Part shown: one piece after another, positions 51,401 through 58,160 of the stretch
How positions within the stretch are numbered: the stretch's first letter is position 1
How the letters are laid out: each line of letters starts with the position of its first letter
Source of the DNA: Proteiniclasticum ruminis DSM 24773
GTDB lineage: Bacteria; Bacillota; Clostridia; Clostridiales; Clostridiaceae
Direction: 5' to 3'
Length of the DNA stretch: 64,000 nucleotides
NCBI RefSeq assembly: GCF_000701905.1
Contig: NZ_JNKC01000006.1
Location: 124,001-188,000, forward strand
Position numbers and translations under genes: made by a program
Notes under the pieces: generated by a model
Seen by the model: the letters and a program-made list of their open reading frames with translations, nothing else
The model's database searches: none
Told to the model about the DNA's origin: nothing

Positions 51401-52373
51401 AGGTGGAGAAGATCCTCTCATCGAAGTATTCTATGTCAAAGACGACTTTAGTGTGAAAATTCATGAAAAAGAGGAAGAGACTCATGAAATCAATAGGGTT
51501 TTTATTGGTGAAGATTATGAAAGTTCTGTAGAAGTGAGTCCTGATAACTACATCTATGAGAATGGAGTCATCACCGTGGTTGGAAGCGCAAGGCCTGATG
51601 TGAATGACATAGAGGACCGAAAAATCAATGTCTATGTCAAACACTCGCCACCGAAATATGTGGAGATAGACGACAGCAGTTACCGGTACAATCCTTATGT
51701 GGATCAATGGATGAGTACTGAGGAAGTGAAAGCGGATATTCCAAAGGAAAAGATTAAGATCAAAATCAAGAATATTGATGTGACAGATGAGAAGTCTGGT
51801 GAAAGTATTCAAACCAAGCCTATAGGGGCGCAGTATTTTGATGAGGAAGGGAATCTGAAGGAAGAATATTTCTACTTGGAAGACGGAAAAATCAGATTCA
51901 GCTATGACTTGGAGTTTACGGAGGGAAATCATCAGATCACCATAAGTTATGAAGCGAAGCAGGTCAGATCCTACGAGGACCAGCAGTTCACGTTTCAAGT
52001 TGGTGCGGGATCTCGCCAGGGGCTGAATGTGAAGATCAATACCATGGAGAACATGCTCTTCACCACAGATCAGCTCCGGCTGGATACCAGAGAATATGCG
52101 GATCACACCATTAATATTGTGGATGGTCTTCTACAGAAAGTGCAATCTGAGATGGGATCTCTGGGGGCGATTCAGAACAGGTTAGATGCCGCATCAAGTA
52201 ATCTTGCGGTACTGGAAGAGAACACTACTTCAGCGATGGGCAGAATTTTAGACGTGGATTACGCCAAGGAGATGATAATCCAAATAAAAAATTCAATTTT
52301 AGAGCAGGCTGTGATGGCTCTTCAGGTACATCAGCTCAGCAACAGTGAAAGTATATTAAAGCTGATTTCTTAA
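48435..52373 (+). CDS. Giant flagellin with repeat-containing central insert
   Basis: 1,312 aa, against about 270-550 for ordinary flagellins. Residues 1-140 are the conserved N-terminal D0/D1 region (MEKLSSGLAINRAGDDAAGL). Residues about 1193-1312 are the conserved C-terminal region (GAIQNRLDAASSNLAVLEEN). The roughly 1,050 residues between are acidic and beta-rich and contain at least seven related units with core L-x-G-x-(Y/A)-(R/K)-P or variants: near residues 545 (RIQLHGMKL), 633 (KLKLFGKYRL), 708 (GEIELKGNARLL), 795 (YQITLHGRYRP), 894 (RVVLVGEARP), 978 (TIRLQGAYKP) and 1045 (VITVVGSARP). No HExxH protease motif is seen. No other flagellar gene is in the window. Confidence 0.92.
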   Translation: MRISQSLFYGDHLRTIGQNRKKSMEKLSSGLAINRAGDDAAGLSISTKLSAQVRGISQARRNIMDAKGLLDVAEMGLQGVNEALHRMRELSVQAASDTLSDLDRRVVQLEMDEVKKVISSTIKNTSFNTQMVMGTDKPSYIHTDFRVKEKEIGVIRTSEEYSQIMESVQPWRSHSSSVATKSKEILMQSYELSHEEISSRIVTEFHPEFDKTYDFTIKAIEEEFLGFSDEGNVILQSTRHQGQKYSVSDDGSLSATFIPVEEITKDDDFEKSWSTTYSVQGKAEVSDHRIFMQVSFGDVYKNFEVIENGGNISNLEFKSMDNSRGFLGNYTVSYEKELHDEDGKPVLDEFGNTQIVTIEEVKKFDVQWSMNNAKLDIIGNEVIESDELEISFSDEAQSAIVTEAVTYSIEEKFNLRVDTDSGNLVIENSDGSLKYLELTDVDVDKQVSFSKDGLKLYYVSKTDGRIQEIDLDYSAHFSLDSTMNFQASLSIQSGEKKQTVTGQEWSYYGPLLPMYRVDSDRPSIELRDSNNEIIKYGSSVGFTRDPYRIQLHGMKLDQDMSMNYVNTEVVDILGKFDFYRINGKDSIDLTIRNLNSGSDVEKIADEDVYYLTGPDPSEHKTDYVLLEESTSGYKLKLFGKYRLGVYENISYSYINQDANKMMIEPHIDLYEDTNSPNLLGAIQVFFREEEVSFLPNGGEGDGYTYDPISGEIELKGNARLLTGDATKLRIEYYESTDEDVQTSKIPIFQGFDSKVLSEMYELQSSGKASLLVRRNGELIPFDVADGFSYTSDEPYQITLHGRYRPNVRDTMENYDYSVSFVGDMIGTQNQNGRYEIDLTVDSNQYIEYYYDSHDLSHSIQLTKSDTVIDFLGEISGEDDVDDGKNGWYYHKEKKRVVLVGEARPSVSEGVKAEYLVGNTGDDNRTFDYKLNQIPKYYGLEEEEDPNSLRVYITDPITSKKTEVPFSAENGFSLDQQTNTIRLQGAYKPLGGEDPLIEVFYVKDDFSVKIHEKEEETHEINRVFIGEDYESSVEVSPDNYIYENGVITVVGSARPDVNDIEDRKINVYVKHSPPKYVEIDDSSYRYNPYVDQWMSTEEVKADIPKEKIKIKIKNIDVTDEKSGESIQTKPIGAQYFDEEGNLKEEYFYLEDGKIRFSYDLEFTEGNHQITISYEAKQVRSYEDQQFTFQVGAGSRQGLNVKINTMENMLFTTDQLRLDTREYADHTINIVDGLLQKVQSEMGSLGAIQNRLDAASSNLAVLEENTTSAMGRILDVDYAKEMIIQIKNSILEQAVMALQVHQLSNSESILKLIS

Positions 52374-52403
52374 TAAGAATTATAAAAAAATAACAAACAA
52401 ACG

Positions 52404-52442
52404 AAAAAAGCAATCTTTCCAATTAGAGGGGATTGCTTTTTT
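52404..52442 (+). terminator. Terminator after the flagellin gene
   Basis: AAAAAAGCAATC (52404-52415) pairs with GATTGCTTTTTT (52431-52442). Confidence 0.85.
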
Positions 52443-52711
52443 GTTTTATATATTAATAACACTAAAATAAAAATATGAATATTTAAAAACAACTTTATTC
52501 ATATCTGTACAAGCTATGAGGTGAGTCGTATTGAATCTAAATATAATCCGTGATATTATTATAGTAAATTTTTAAGAGTTTATTCGCCATAAAAAATATG
52601 ATTTAAACTATTTACGGAATGGATGTGTTTATAAGCATAAGTATAAGTATATATAATGAAGTGTTATTAAGGTGAGTGTAAGTGACATCATTAAAAAACG
52701 GGGGAGAACGT

Positions 52712-52843
52712 ATGCCGTATTATCATTTTAAAAAAATCTGGACACCGCTGGAGATGTTTGGTCTGAAACTATTCAGAGAAACCGAAAAGAAAGAGTTTTG
52801 GTATAGCTTCAGAAGCAACAGAAAGAGACCATTATTCAGATAA
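52712..52843 (+). CDS. Possible 43-aa basic small protein
   Basis: ATG 52712 follows GGGGGAGAACG. The peptide is rich in Lys, Arg and aromatic residues (HFKKIWTPLEMFGLKLF; ends SNRKRPLFR) and has no signal peptide. It is flanked by a flagellin terminator and a very strong terminator of its own, so it sits in a separate short transcript. TATAAT at 52652-52657 could be its -10. No family is recognised. The 52443-52711 stretch is AT-rich and otherwise empty. Confidence 0.45.
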   Translation: MPYYHFKKIWTPLEMFGLKLFRETEKKEFWYSFRSNRKRPLFR

Positions 52844-52858
52844 ATAGATTGTGTGTTA

Positions 52859-52908
52859 GATCAGCAGGCCGATTATGGGAAACCTATAATCGGCCTGCTG
52901 ATTTTTTA
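52859..52908 (+). terminator. Strong terminator after the 43-aa ORF
   Basis: ATCAGCAGGCCGATTAT and ATAATCGGCCTGCTGAT arms extend to a stem of about 18 bp around GAAA, followed by a T run. Confidence 0.92.
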
Positions 52909-52936
52909 AGTTTGTGTGAAGTACGATAAAATAATA

Positions 52937-52966
52937 TTGACATTAGTGTATGTCATACACTATAGT
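52937..52966 (+). promoter_or_regulatory. padR promoter with a 17-bp operator in its spacer
   Basis: TTGACA (52937-52942) and TATAGT (52961-52966) are 18 bp apart. The spacer and first base of the -10 are filled by AGTGTATG-T-CATACACT (52945-52961), a perfect palindrome of the type bound by PadR proteins. Binding would occlude polymerase, so autorepression is likely. Confidence 0.75.
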
Positions 52967-52986
52967 ATGAGTAAGAGGTGATGAGA

Positions 52987-53328
52987 ATGAATACCATGGA
53001 TGAACTGCTGAATTCGTTTCTGATTGAGCTGAAGCGTGGAACCCTAGTGCTGTCGGTCCTCAGTCAATTGAGTGAGAAGGAATACGGCTATTCACTTGTA
53101 CAGAAACTGGAAGAGAGAGGGGTGCCCATTGAGCCTGGAACCTTGTATCCTCTTCTTCGTAGACTGGAGAAGCAGGAGCTTCTTACCAGTGAATGGGATA
53201 CCACAGAAAGCCGTCCCAGAAAGTTTTATGTGCTCAGTGAAAAAGGAAGCCGGGTTTTTACAGTCTTAAAGAGTGAATGGCTGGGACTCACAGCCACCAT
53301 GGATGATTTGCTGAAGGAGGGAAAATAA
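52987..53328 (+). CDS. PadR-family transcriptional regulator
   Basis: 113 aa from ATG 52987, which has AAGAGGTGA upstream. The winged helix is typical: LKRGTLVLSVLSQLSEKEYG, then GTLYPLLRRLEKQELL and RKFYVLSEKG. Its palindromic target sits in its own promoter. One base separates it from the membrane protein gene that follows; PadR plus HAAS-type membrane protein is a recurring pair in Firmicutes. Confidence 0.9.
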   Translation: MNTMDELLNSFLIELKRGTLVLSVLSQLSEKEYGYSLVQKLEERGVPIEPGTLYPLLRRLEKQELLTSEWDTTESRPRKFYVLSEKGSRVFTVLKSEWLGLTATMDDLLKEGK

Positions 53329-53329
53329 A

Positions 53330-54346
53330 ATGGAAATGATGGAAAGATACATTTATGCCGTAACCAAATATCTGCCAGAAGCCCAAAGAGAAGATGTGGC
53401 CATGGAGCTGAGAGGGAATATCCTCGATATGCTGCCGGAAAGCCCATCAGAGGAAGAGGTGCTGAAGGTTCTGAAGTCCTTAGGAAGTCCAAGAAAGCTC
53501 TCAGAAGAGTACAATACCAGAAAGAGATACCTGATTGGACCTTCTTATTTTGATAAATATCTGGAGGTGCTGAAGCTTGTGGTCAGCATCGTCATGATTG
53601 TCCTTCTTGTGGTGAATCTGGTTTCCTTTGTGGTTGGCACATCTACGGAAACCTTCGGAGTGGGAGAAATTGGACGGCTCATCAGCACAATCATTTCTTC
53701 CAGTATTTCAGGAGGACTTCAGGCTGCTTTCTGGGTTACAGTTTCCTTTGTGATCCTGGAAAACACAGCTGCAGAAGAAGGATATCATGAGCTCTTCAAA
53801 AAAGAATGGTCCCCTAAAGATTTGGCTCCTGTGCCTTCCAGCACTTCCCTGAAGATCTCCAAGGTGGAGGCTGCCATCTCTTTGATTGTCACCATCATCT
53901 TTATGGTTTTCCTCTATATGGGATCCGACAAGTTTGGTATTTTCTGGATGAAAGATGGAGGCACCCTGGAAAATATTCCAGTGTTCAACTTAGAGAGACT
54001 GCAGAGCTATCTTCCGCTTTTTTGGATATTTGCAGTAGCCCAGGTGATCTTATTTATCTGGCAGATGGTGAAAGAGTATTGGGACATGCCCATGGCCATC
54101 TTTAACCTGGTCTTTGAACTGGGGTTCTGTATCCTTGCCATAGTGATACTTACCGACGGGGCACTTTTCAATCCTGCGCTGTACACGGAGCTTCAGGAAA
54201 GTATGGGACTGGCTCCAGAGGTTGCGAGAGAATGGATCACAAGAGGAAAGATCTTTACAGGGGTCCTCATTGTCGTACTGAGCCTCATTGACAGCCTCAG
54301 CACACTCTATAAAGTAAGAAAAGGGATGAGAAAGAAAGAAGCATAG
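53330..54346 (+). CDS. HAAS-domain-like multi-pass membrane protein
   Basis: 338 aa. An N-terminal cytoplasmic domain (about 1-65; ELRGNILDML, then VLKVLKSLGSPRKLSEEY) fits the HAAS helical domain. Around six TM segments follow (about 83-105, 120-150, 183-202, 225-245, 258-280, 300-318). It is translated right after the PadR regulator and shares its regulation. Molecular role unknown in this family; envelope sensing is suspected from its context. Confidence 0.75.
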   Translation: MEMMERYIYAVTKYLPEAQREDVAMELRGNILDMLPESPSEEEVLKVLKSLGSPRKLSEEYNTRKRYLIGPSYFDKYLEVLKLVVSIVMIVLLVVNLVSFVVGTSTETFGVGEIGRLISTIISSSISGGLQAAFWVTVSFVILENTAAEEGYHELFKKEWSPKDLAPVPSSTSLKISKVEAAISLIVTIIFMVFLYMGSDKFGIFWMKDGGTLENIPVFNLERLQSYLPLFWIFAVAQVILFIWQMVKEYWDMPMAIFNLVFELGFCILAIVILTDGALFNPALYTELQESMGLAPEVAREWITRGKIFTGVLIVVLSLIDSLSTLYKVRKGMRKKEA

Positions 54347-54349
54347 AAG

Positions 54350-54393
54350 AAAGACCGGGAAAGCTTTTAAAGGGAGCTTTTCCGGTCTTTTTC
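54350..54393. terminator. Bidirectional terminator
   Basis: AAAGACCGGGAAAGCT pairs with AGCTTTTCCGGTCTTT through about 16 bp with one wobble, then TTTTC. It separates the HAAS-like gene from the convergent transporter gene. Confidence 0.85.
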
Positions 54394-54418
54394 ATACAAT
54401 CTATATCAGTCTATGATG

Positions 54419-55360
54419 TTATAGCGCATATTTTCTATTTGAGGTGAAGGCCACGGTGATCCACTTGTCTGTCTTGATGGAATGAAGCTTTTTTTCCAGC
54501 TCTTCCCGGACAGCATCCTGCTGTTTGATGGTCTGGACCAGGGAGTGTTCATCCACGATGAAGTCAATTTCCACCCGAAGAAGCTTTCTTCTTTTGGTGA
54601 CTCGGAGAAAGGACTCCTTCATTTTATATTTTCTCTCCATCTCCTTTGTCAGTGCATCCAGATTTCTGGCAAGCTCTCCTTCGGGAGAAACGCCCAGCAC
54701 TTCTTTCATGGCCATGCGGATGGAGACAAAAGGCACTTTGGCAAAGCTTGCTGCTGTGACCAGTACGATGAGAGGATCGATGTAGTTCAAGTAGGCAGGA
54801 TACACGTTAAAGTGATCCAGCACATATACCAGGATAAAGGTGACCAGAACACCAAAACTTGCGTAGGTGTCAAAGAGCCACTGGGAGGATTCTGCACTGA
54901 GAAGTCCTGAGTTTTGCTTTTTAGATTGCCTTCTTAGATGTAGATACATGATGAGGCAGGCCAGGGAAGAGAAGATGGCATAAAAGAGGGCCATATCTTT
55001 ATCCACTGGACGGCCGCCAGTTAAGATGGCATAAACAGCTCCGATGACAGAAGCGCCAAGCATGATGAGAATGGCGGAGTATTTCACAATAATCACCAGA
55101 GGCTCCACGATGGACTTGCCAAAAGGGAACTTCTTCCAGTCATTTTTGGACATGAACCTGGCAGAAGCCAGAGACAGATAAGAGAGCACCACACTTAATA
55201 AAGAATAGAGTCCGTCGAACATGATCATTTGGGAACGGGTATAAAGTCCGGCTCCAACGCCGATGACGGAAAATAAAATGGATAGAATCAGGGAGTGGAA
55301 TAAGAGCTTTTTTTCTGTTACTTGTGTCTTCATGATACTTTTTGCGGTTTCCAAACTCAT
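54419..55360 (-). CDS. CDF-family cation transporter
   Basis: 313 aa with about six TM segments. FDGLYSLLS in TM2, the downstream PFGKSIVEP loop, and FDTYASFGVL in TM5 follow the cation diffusion facilitator pattern, with a C-terminal cytoplasmic domain (about 225-313). The usual second Asp in the TM2 and TM5 sites is Ser here, so metal specificity may differ from classical zinc exporters. It resembles the COG3965-type subgroup. A TetR regulator gene lies 71 bp upstream on the same strand. Confidence 0.82.
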   Translation of the reverse strand: MSLETAKSIMKTQVTEKKLLFHSLILSILFSVIGVGAGLYTRSQMIMFDGLYSLLSVVLSYLSLASARFMSKNDWKKFPFGKSIVEPLVIIVKYSAILIMLGASVIGAVYAILTGGRPVDKDMALFYAIFSSLACLIMYLHLRRQSKKQNSGLLSAESSQWLFDTYASFGVLVTFILVYVLDHFNVYPAYLNYIDPLIVLVTAASFAKVPFVSIRMAMKEVLGVSPEGELARNLDALTKEMERKYKMKESFLRVTKRRKLLRVEIDFIVDEHSLVQTIKQQDAVREELEKKLHSIKTDKWITVAFTSNRKYAL

Positions 55361-55431
55361 TTCTTTTGAGGTCTCGTCACCCCTTGGAAAGCCGCGGTCA
55401 GCACCCCTTTCTTGATATATTTTAATGTCTT

Positions 55432-56004
55432 TTAGGAAGCTTTCAGCGCTTCCAGAATAAATGTGTGCAGTGTGCTTTTAGAAATCTCTTCCGTAAATCC
55501 TTTGGCTTCAGTAAGGTGTACCTGCTCCGCTCCGTGTTCCAGAAGCCCCACCAGATAATTGGCCAGATGGTCTGTTTCGTACACGTCCTTTAGAAGATGC
55601 TGCTCCTGATAATACCGGAGCTTCCCAGAAAGCCATGCATAATAAGGCTCATAAAGGAGCTCCCATTCTTTAAAAGAAGAGTAGTAGGCTGTGCCAGAAT
55701 AGACAAACCCGATGAGCTTCTTATGTTTCCTGGTCATGGAGAAAGTCAGGTCCGTAAGACTTCTTAAAAATTCTTCCAGGGATGTTTCCGCTACATCAGG
55801 AAACTCCTTTGCTTCAGAGAGAAGATCTTCAATAATGGACTGGGCGATGCTGAGGACCAGGGCGCTTTTTGACTGGAAATAAAGATAAAAGGTGCCTTGG
55901 GCAACCCCTGCTTCTTTCACGATCTGGGATACGGATGTTTTCTCGAAACCTTGTTCGCCCATGAGATGAACAGCGGCATGGAGTAAAGCTTCTTTCTTGT
56001 TCAT
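55432..56004 (-). CDS. TetR-family transcriptional regulator
   Basis: 190 aa. The N-terminal HTH is typical (KKEALLHAAVHLMGEQGFEK, then VAQGTFYLYFQSKSAL). The C-terminal ligand domain is not conserved enough to name a ligand. A perfect palindrome lies just upstream at its predicted transcription start, suggesting autoregulation and control of the transporter gene downstream. Confidence 0.9.
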   Translation of the reverse strand: MNKKEALLHAAVHLMGEQGFEKTSVSQIVKEAGVAQGTFYLYFQSKSALVLSIAQSIIEDLLSEAKEFPDVAETSLEEFLRSLTDLTFSMTRKHKKLIGFVYSGTAYYSSFKEWELLYEPYYAWLSGKLRYYQEQHLLKDVYETDHLANYLVGLLEHGAEQVHLTEAKGFTEEISKSTLHTFILEALKAS

Positions 56005-56031
56005 GGCAACTCCTCTTGCAGATGATTACTG

Positions 56032-56086
56032 AATGACTGTCAGTCATTTTCATTTCTATCATACCACAGAGTCGAATTTTGGTCAA
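56032..56086 (-). promoter_or_regulatory. tetR promoter and perfect TetR-type operator
   Basis: On the minus strand TTGACC (56081-56086) and TATGAT (56058-56063) are 17 bp apart. AATGACTG-T-CAGTCATT (56032-56048) is a perfect 17-bp palindrome located at the predicted transcription start, matching the TGACTGNCAGTCA-type sites of TetR proteins. Confidence 0.8.
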
Positions 56087-56178
56087 AGATACCATAAACT
56101 TTGACACTTTGTTCATAGATTCTTTGGGAAAAAGAAAAGGCTCCCGTGCTATACTTTGGCTAAAGGAGATGATGTTTC

Positions 56179-56757
56179 ATGGATTTATCAAACTTACTGG
56201 GTTCCCTTCTGTCGGATGGACAAACCATCGATGAGATTGCGAAAAAAGTGGGTGCAAGACCAGAAGAGGTGCAAAAAGCCGCAAAACTCAGCGTTCCGAC
56301 TCTTGTGGAAGCACTGAATAAGAATGCCAAGGATGAGGAAAAGAGAGCTTCACTCAATAAAGCTCTGGAAGACCACAGTGAGGACAATGTGGAGGATCTT
56401 CAAGGCTTTCTTGGCAGTATGGATCTTCAGGACGGTCAGAAGATGCTGGGGCATATTCTGGGAGGAAAGAAAAATCAGGTGGAAAGCAGCATTTCCAAGA
56501 GCTCGGGTTTATCCTCCAGTCAGGTCACAGGACTTCTTGCCATGCTGGCTCCGGTTCTCATCGGCATGCTGGGAAAGAAGAAAAAGGAAGAGAATATCAG
56601 TAAAGACAGCCTTCCAGATCTCACGGGTTCTCTCGGAAAGATCTTAGGAGGCGGCAGTGGCAACGGCCTCATGGATATGGCAAAGAACATTCTGGATAAG
56701 GATCAGGATGGCAGCTTTGTGGATGACCTTATGGGGGGCTTCTTCGGGAAGAAATAA
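56179..56757 (+). CDS. DUF937 family protein
   Basis: 192 aa, no signal peptide. Repeated short helices with Gly-rich turns (NLLGSLLSDG, LAMLAPVLIGMLGKKKK, LGKILGGGSGNGLMDMAK, DLMGGFFGKK) are characteristic of DUF937/YidB-like proteins, whose role is unknown. AAGGAGATG precedes ATG 56179. Single-gene unit; a weak hairpin with T run near 56776-56814 may end it. Confidence 0.85.
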   Translation: MDLSNLLGSLLSDGQTIDEIAKKVGARPEEVQKAAKLSVPTLVEALNKNAKDEEKRASLNKALEDHSEDNVEDLQGFLGSMDLQDGQKMLGHILGGKKNQVESSISKSSGLSSSQVTGLLAMLAPVLIGMLGKKKKEENISKDSLPDLTGSLGKILGGGSGNGLMDMAKNILDKDQDGSFVDDLMGGFFGKK

Positions 56758-56856
56758 AATAGATCTGCTTTATCGTAAAGAGTTTTGATACGTCAGAGCT
56801 CTTTTCTTTTTTTACCCTTCCCTTGTATAATAGGAGTCATAAAGGGGTGGGATTCG

Positions 56857-57582
56857 TTGAAAGAAACAGACTTGTATATGCCGGTGAAAACCTATTTTGA
56901 GGACCGTGGTTTTCTTGTGAGAAGTGAGGTCCGAGACATTGATGTGGTGGCTGTGAAAGAAAATCTTCTGGTGGGCATTGAGCTGAAGAAAGGTCTTACG
57001 GTGGAGCTTCTGATCCAAGGAACTCTTCGGCAGAAAACCTGTGATCTGGTGTACCTGGCCGTGCCCAAACCCAAACGCGTGGTAAAAGACAGAACCTTTA
57101 TGAATCTTCTCTATATGCTGAAACGCCTGGAACTGGGGCTTCTATATGTGGATATGGAGAAGGAGGAAGCGGTGGAAGTGCTGGAACCTTCACTCTATGA
57201 TCTTCAAAAAGGAAAACGATCCAGCCTGAAAGAGAAGGTCCGGATTCTGAAAGAAACAGAGAAGAGATCGGTGGATGGAAATAAAGGGGGATCCAGAGGA
57301 AAAAAACTTTTAACCGCTTACCGGGAAGATGCTTTAAGGGCAGCTGCACTGATCCGGGTGAAAGGACATATTTCTCCCAAGGATCTCAAAGAAAGAGGAC
57401 TGAAAGGAACGCTCTTATCGAAAAATTATTACCAGTGGTTTGAGAAAGTCGGACATGGAAAATACACCTTAAAAAGTACAGATGCCGTGGAGAAATCCTA
57501 TGAATCACTTCTTCTGGGGTTTATTGCCGAGTATGAGAAAGAGAGTTCACTTCAGAAAGAACCGGTGGAGATGGACAATTGA
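56857..57582 (+). CDS. DUF2161 family protein (PD-(D/E)XK-like)
   Basis: 241 aa from TTG 56857, preceded by AAGGGGTGGG; the ORF extends upstream to ATG 56785 but those residues look untranslated. Starts KETDLYMPVKTYFEDRGF, as in DUF2161. DIDVVAVKENLLVGIELKKG supplies Asp and ExK of a PD-(D/E)XK nuclease-like core. A C-terminal region (about 155-225) is basic. The domain is often annotated as a putative phosphodiesterase; activity is unproven. Confidence 0.8.
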   Translation: MKETDLYMPVKTYFEDRGFLVRSEVRDIDVVAVKENLLVGIELKKGLTVELLIQGTLRQKTCDLVYLAVPKPKRVVKDRTFMNLLYMLKRLELGLLYVDMEKEEAVEVLEPSLYDLQKGKRSSLKEKVRILKETEKRSVDGNKGGSRGKKLLTAYREDALRAAALIRVKGHISPKDLKERGLKGTLLSKNYYQWFEKVGHGKYTLKSTDAVEKSYESLLLGFIAEYEKESSLQKEPVEMDN

Positions 57583-57666
57583 CCGGCTTGTCAAGGATTT
57601 TCACTTTAGATTCTGAAGAAGTCCTGGGAAAATCGTGGAAAAAGTTAGAAAATTCATTTTTGGGGG

Positions 57667-57695
57667 TTGTCAAGTCCTAAATGATGAATTATGAT
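57667..57695 (+). promoter_or_regulatory. Promoter of the exporter leader transcript
   Basis: TTGTCA (57667-57672) and TATGAT (57690-57695) are 17 bp apart, about 60 bp before the leader ORF. Confidence 0.65.
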
Positions 57696-57754
57696 GAAAG
57701 AGGTCACAGAACATATGACAAACTGTGATACGACGAAAAGAGGAGGTTACGAAC

Positions 57755-57892
57755 GTGATGATGAACAATACAGTTTTGAGAAATGCAAGTGTAGTATTTG
57801 GTCTTGACGCTATTGTTGCGCCTGTTTTTAGTTATACAATGAATTATACGGTATGTAACCTGAAGAGCACCTCTTTCGGAAGTCTTTGCTGA
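57755..57892 (+). CDS. 45-codon leader peptide upstream of the ABC exporter (BmrB-like position)
   Basis: AGGAGG at 57741 precedes GTG 57755 and in-frame ATGs at 57758 and 57761. The peptide starts MMMNNTVLRNASVVFGLDAI and ends CNLKSTSFGSLC. The stop codon lies in the loop of a small hairpin (CTTTGC/GCAAAG, 57884-57899). Two intrinsic terminators follow before the exporter genes. Promoter, strong ribosome site, short ORF, terminator and then a heterodimeric drug exporter is the layout of Bacillus bmrB-bmrC-bmrD, where ribosome stalling on the leader by antibiotics allows read-through. A secreted peptide is the alternative reading. Confidence 0.6.
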   Translation: MMMNNTVLRNASVVFGLDAIVAPVFSYTMNYTVCNLKSTSFGSLC

Positions 57893-57921
57893 GGCAAAGG
57901 AATTTTGTAGATAGATGGAAG

Positions 57922-57954
57922 CCACAGGCTGCATAGCCTGTGGTTTTGTTTTTG
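57922..57954 (+). terminator. Leader terminator 1 (attenuator)
   Basis: CCACAGGCT and AGCCTGTGG form a 9-bp stem with loop GCAT, followed by TTTTGTTTTTG. It lies 30 bp after the leader ORF stop. Confidence 0.85.
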
Positions 57955-58030
57955 TCCGGAATGAAGTATATTTTGTTTCTGGCATCATAAAGGAGCGGAG
58001 AAGCGATCGGTCTCCCTCATTTTACGCAAA

Positions 58031-58059
58031 ACACGCAGGCAGTCTGCGTGTATTTTTTT
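58031..58059 (+). terminator. Leader terminator 2 (second attenuator)
   Basis: ACACGCAG and CTGCGTGT form an 8-bp stem with a 5-base loop, followed by ATTTTTTT. It lies about 100 bp before the exporter gene, so transcription must pass two terminators. Confidence 0.85.
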
Positions 58060-58160
58060 ACAAAATAAAGGGGGGCTGATGTTTTGAGAGCCCATGAATT
58101 TATTCATAGAAGTATTTATCACAGGAAAAGAACCGACAGAAGGAAAGGACGTGAAACCAC

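Noticed and set aside
48435-52373. Flagellinolysin-type protease insert in the giant flagellin
   Set aside because: No HExxH zinc protease motif could be found in the insert; the repeats account for its length.
57755-57892. Reading the short ORF before the ABC exporter as a modified peptide or bacteriocin precursor
   Set aside because: No modification enzyme, no peptidase domain in the transporters and no immunity gene nearby; promoter, leader ORF and terminators fit attenuation better. Not fully excluded.
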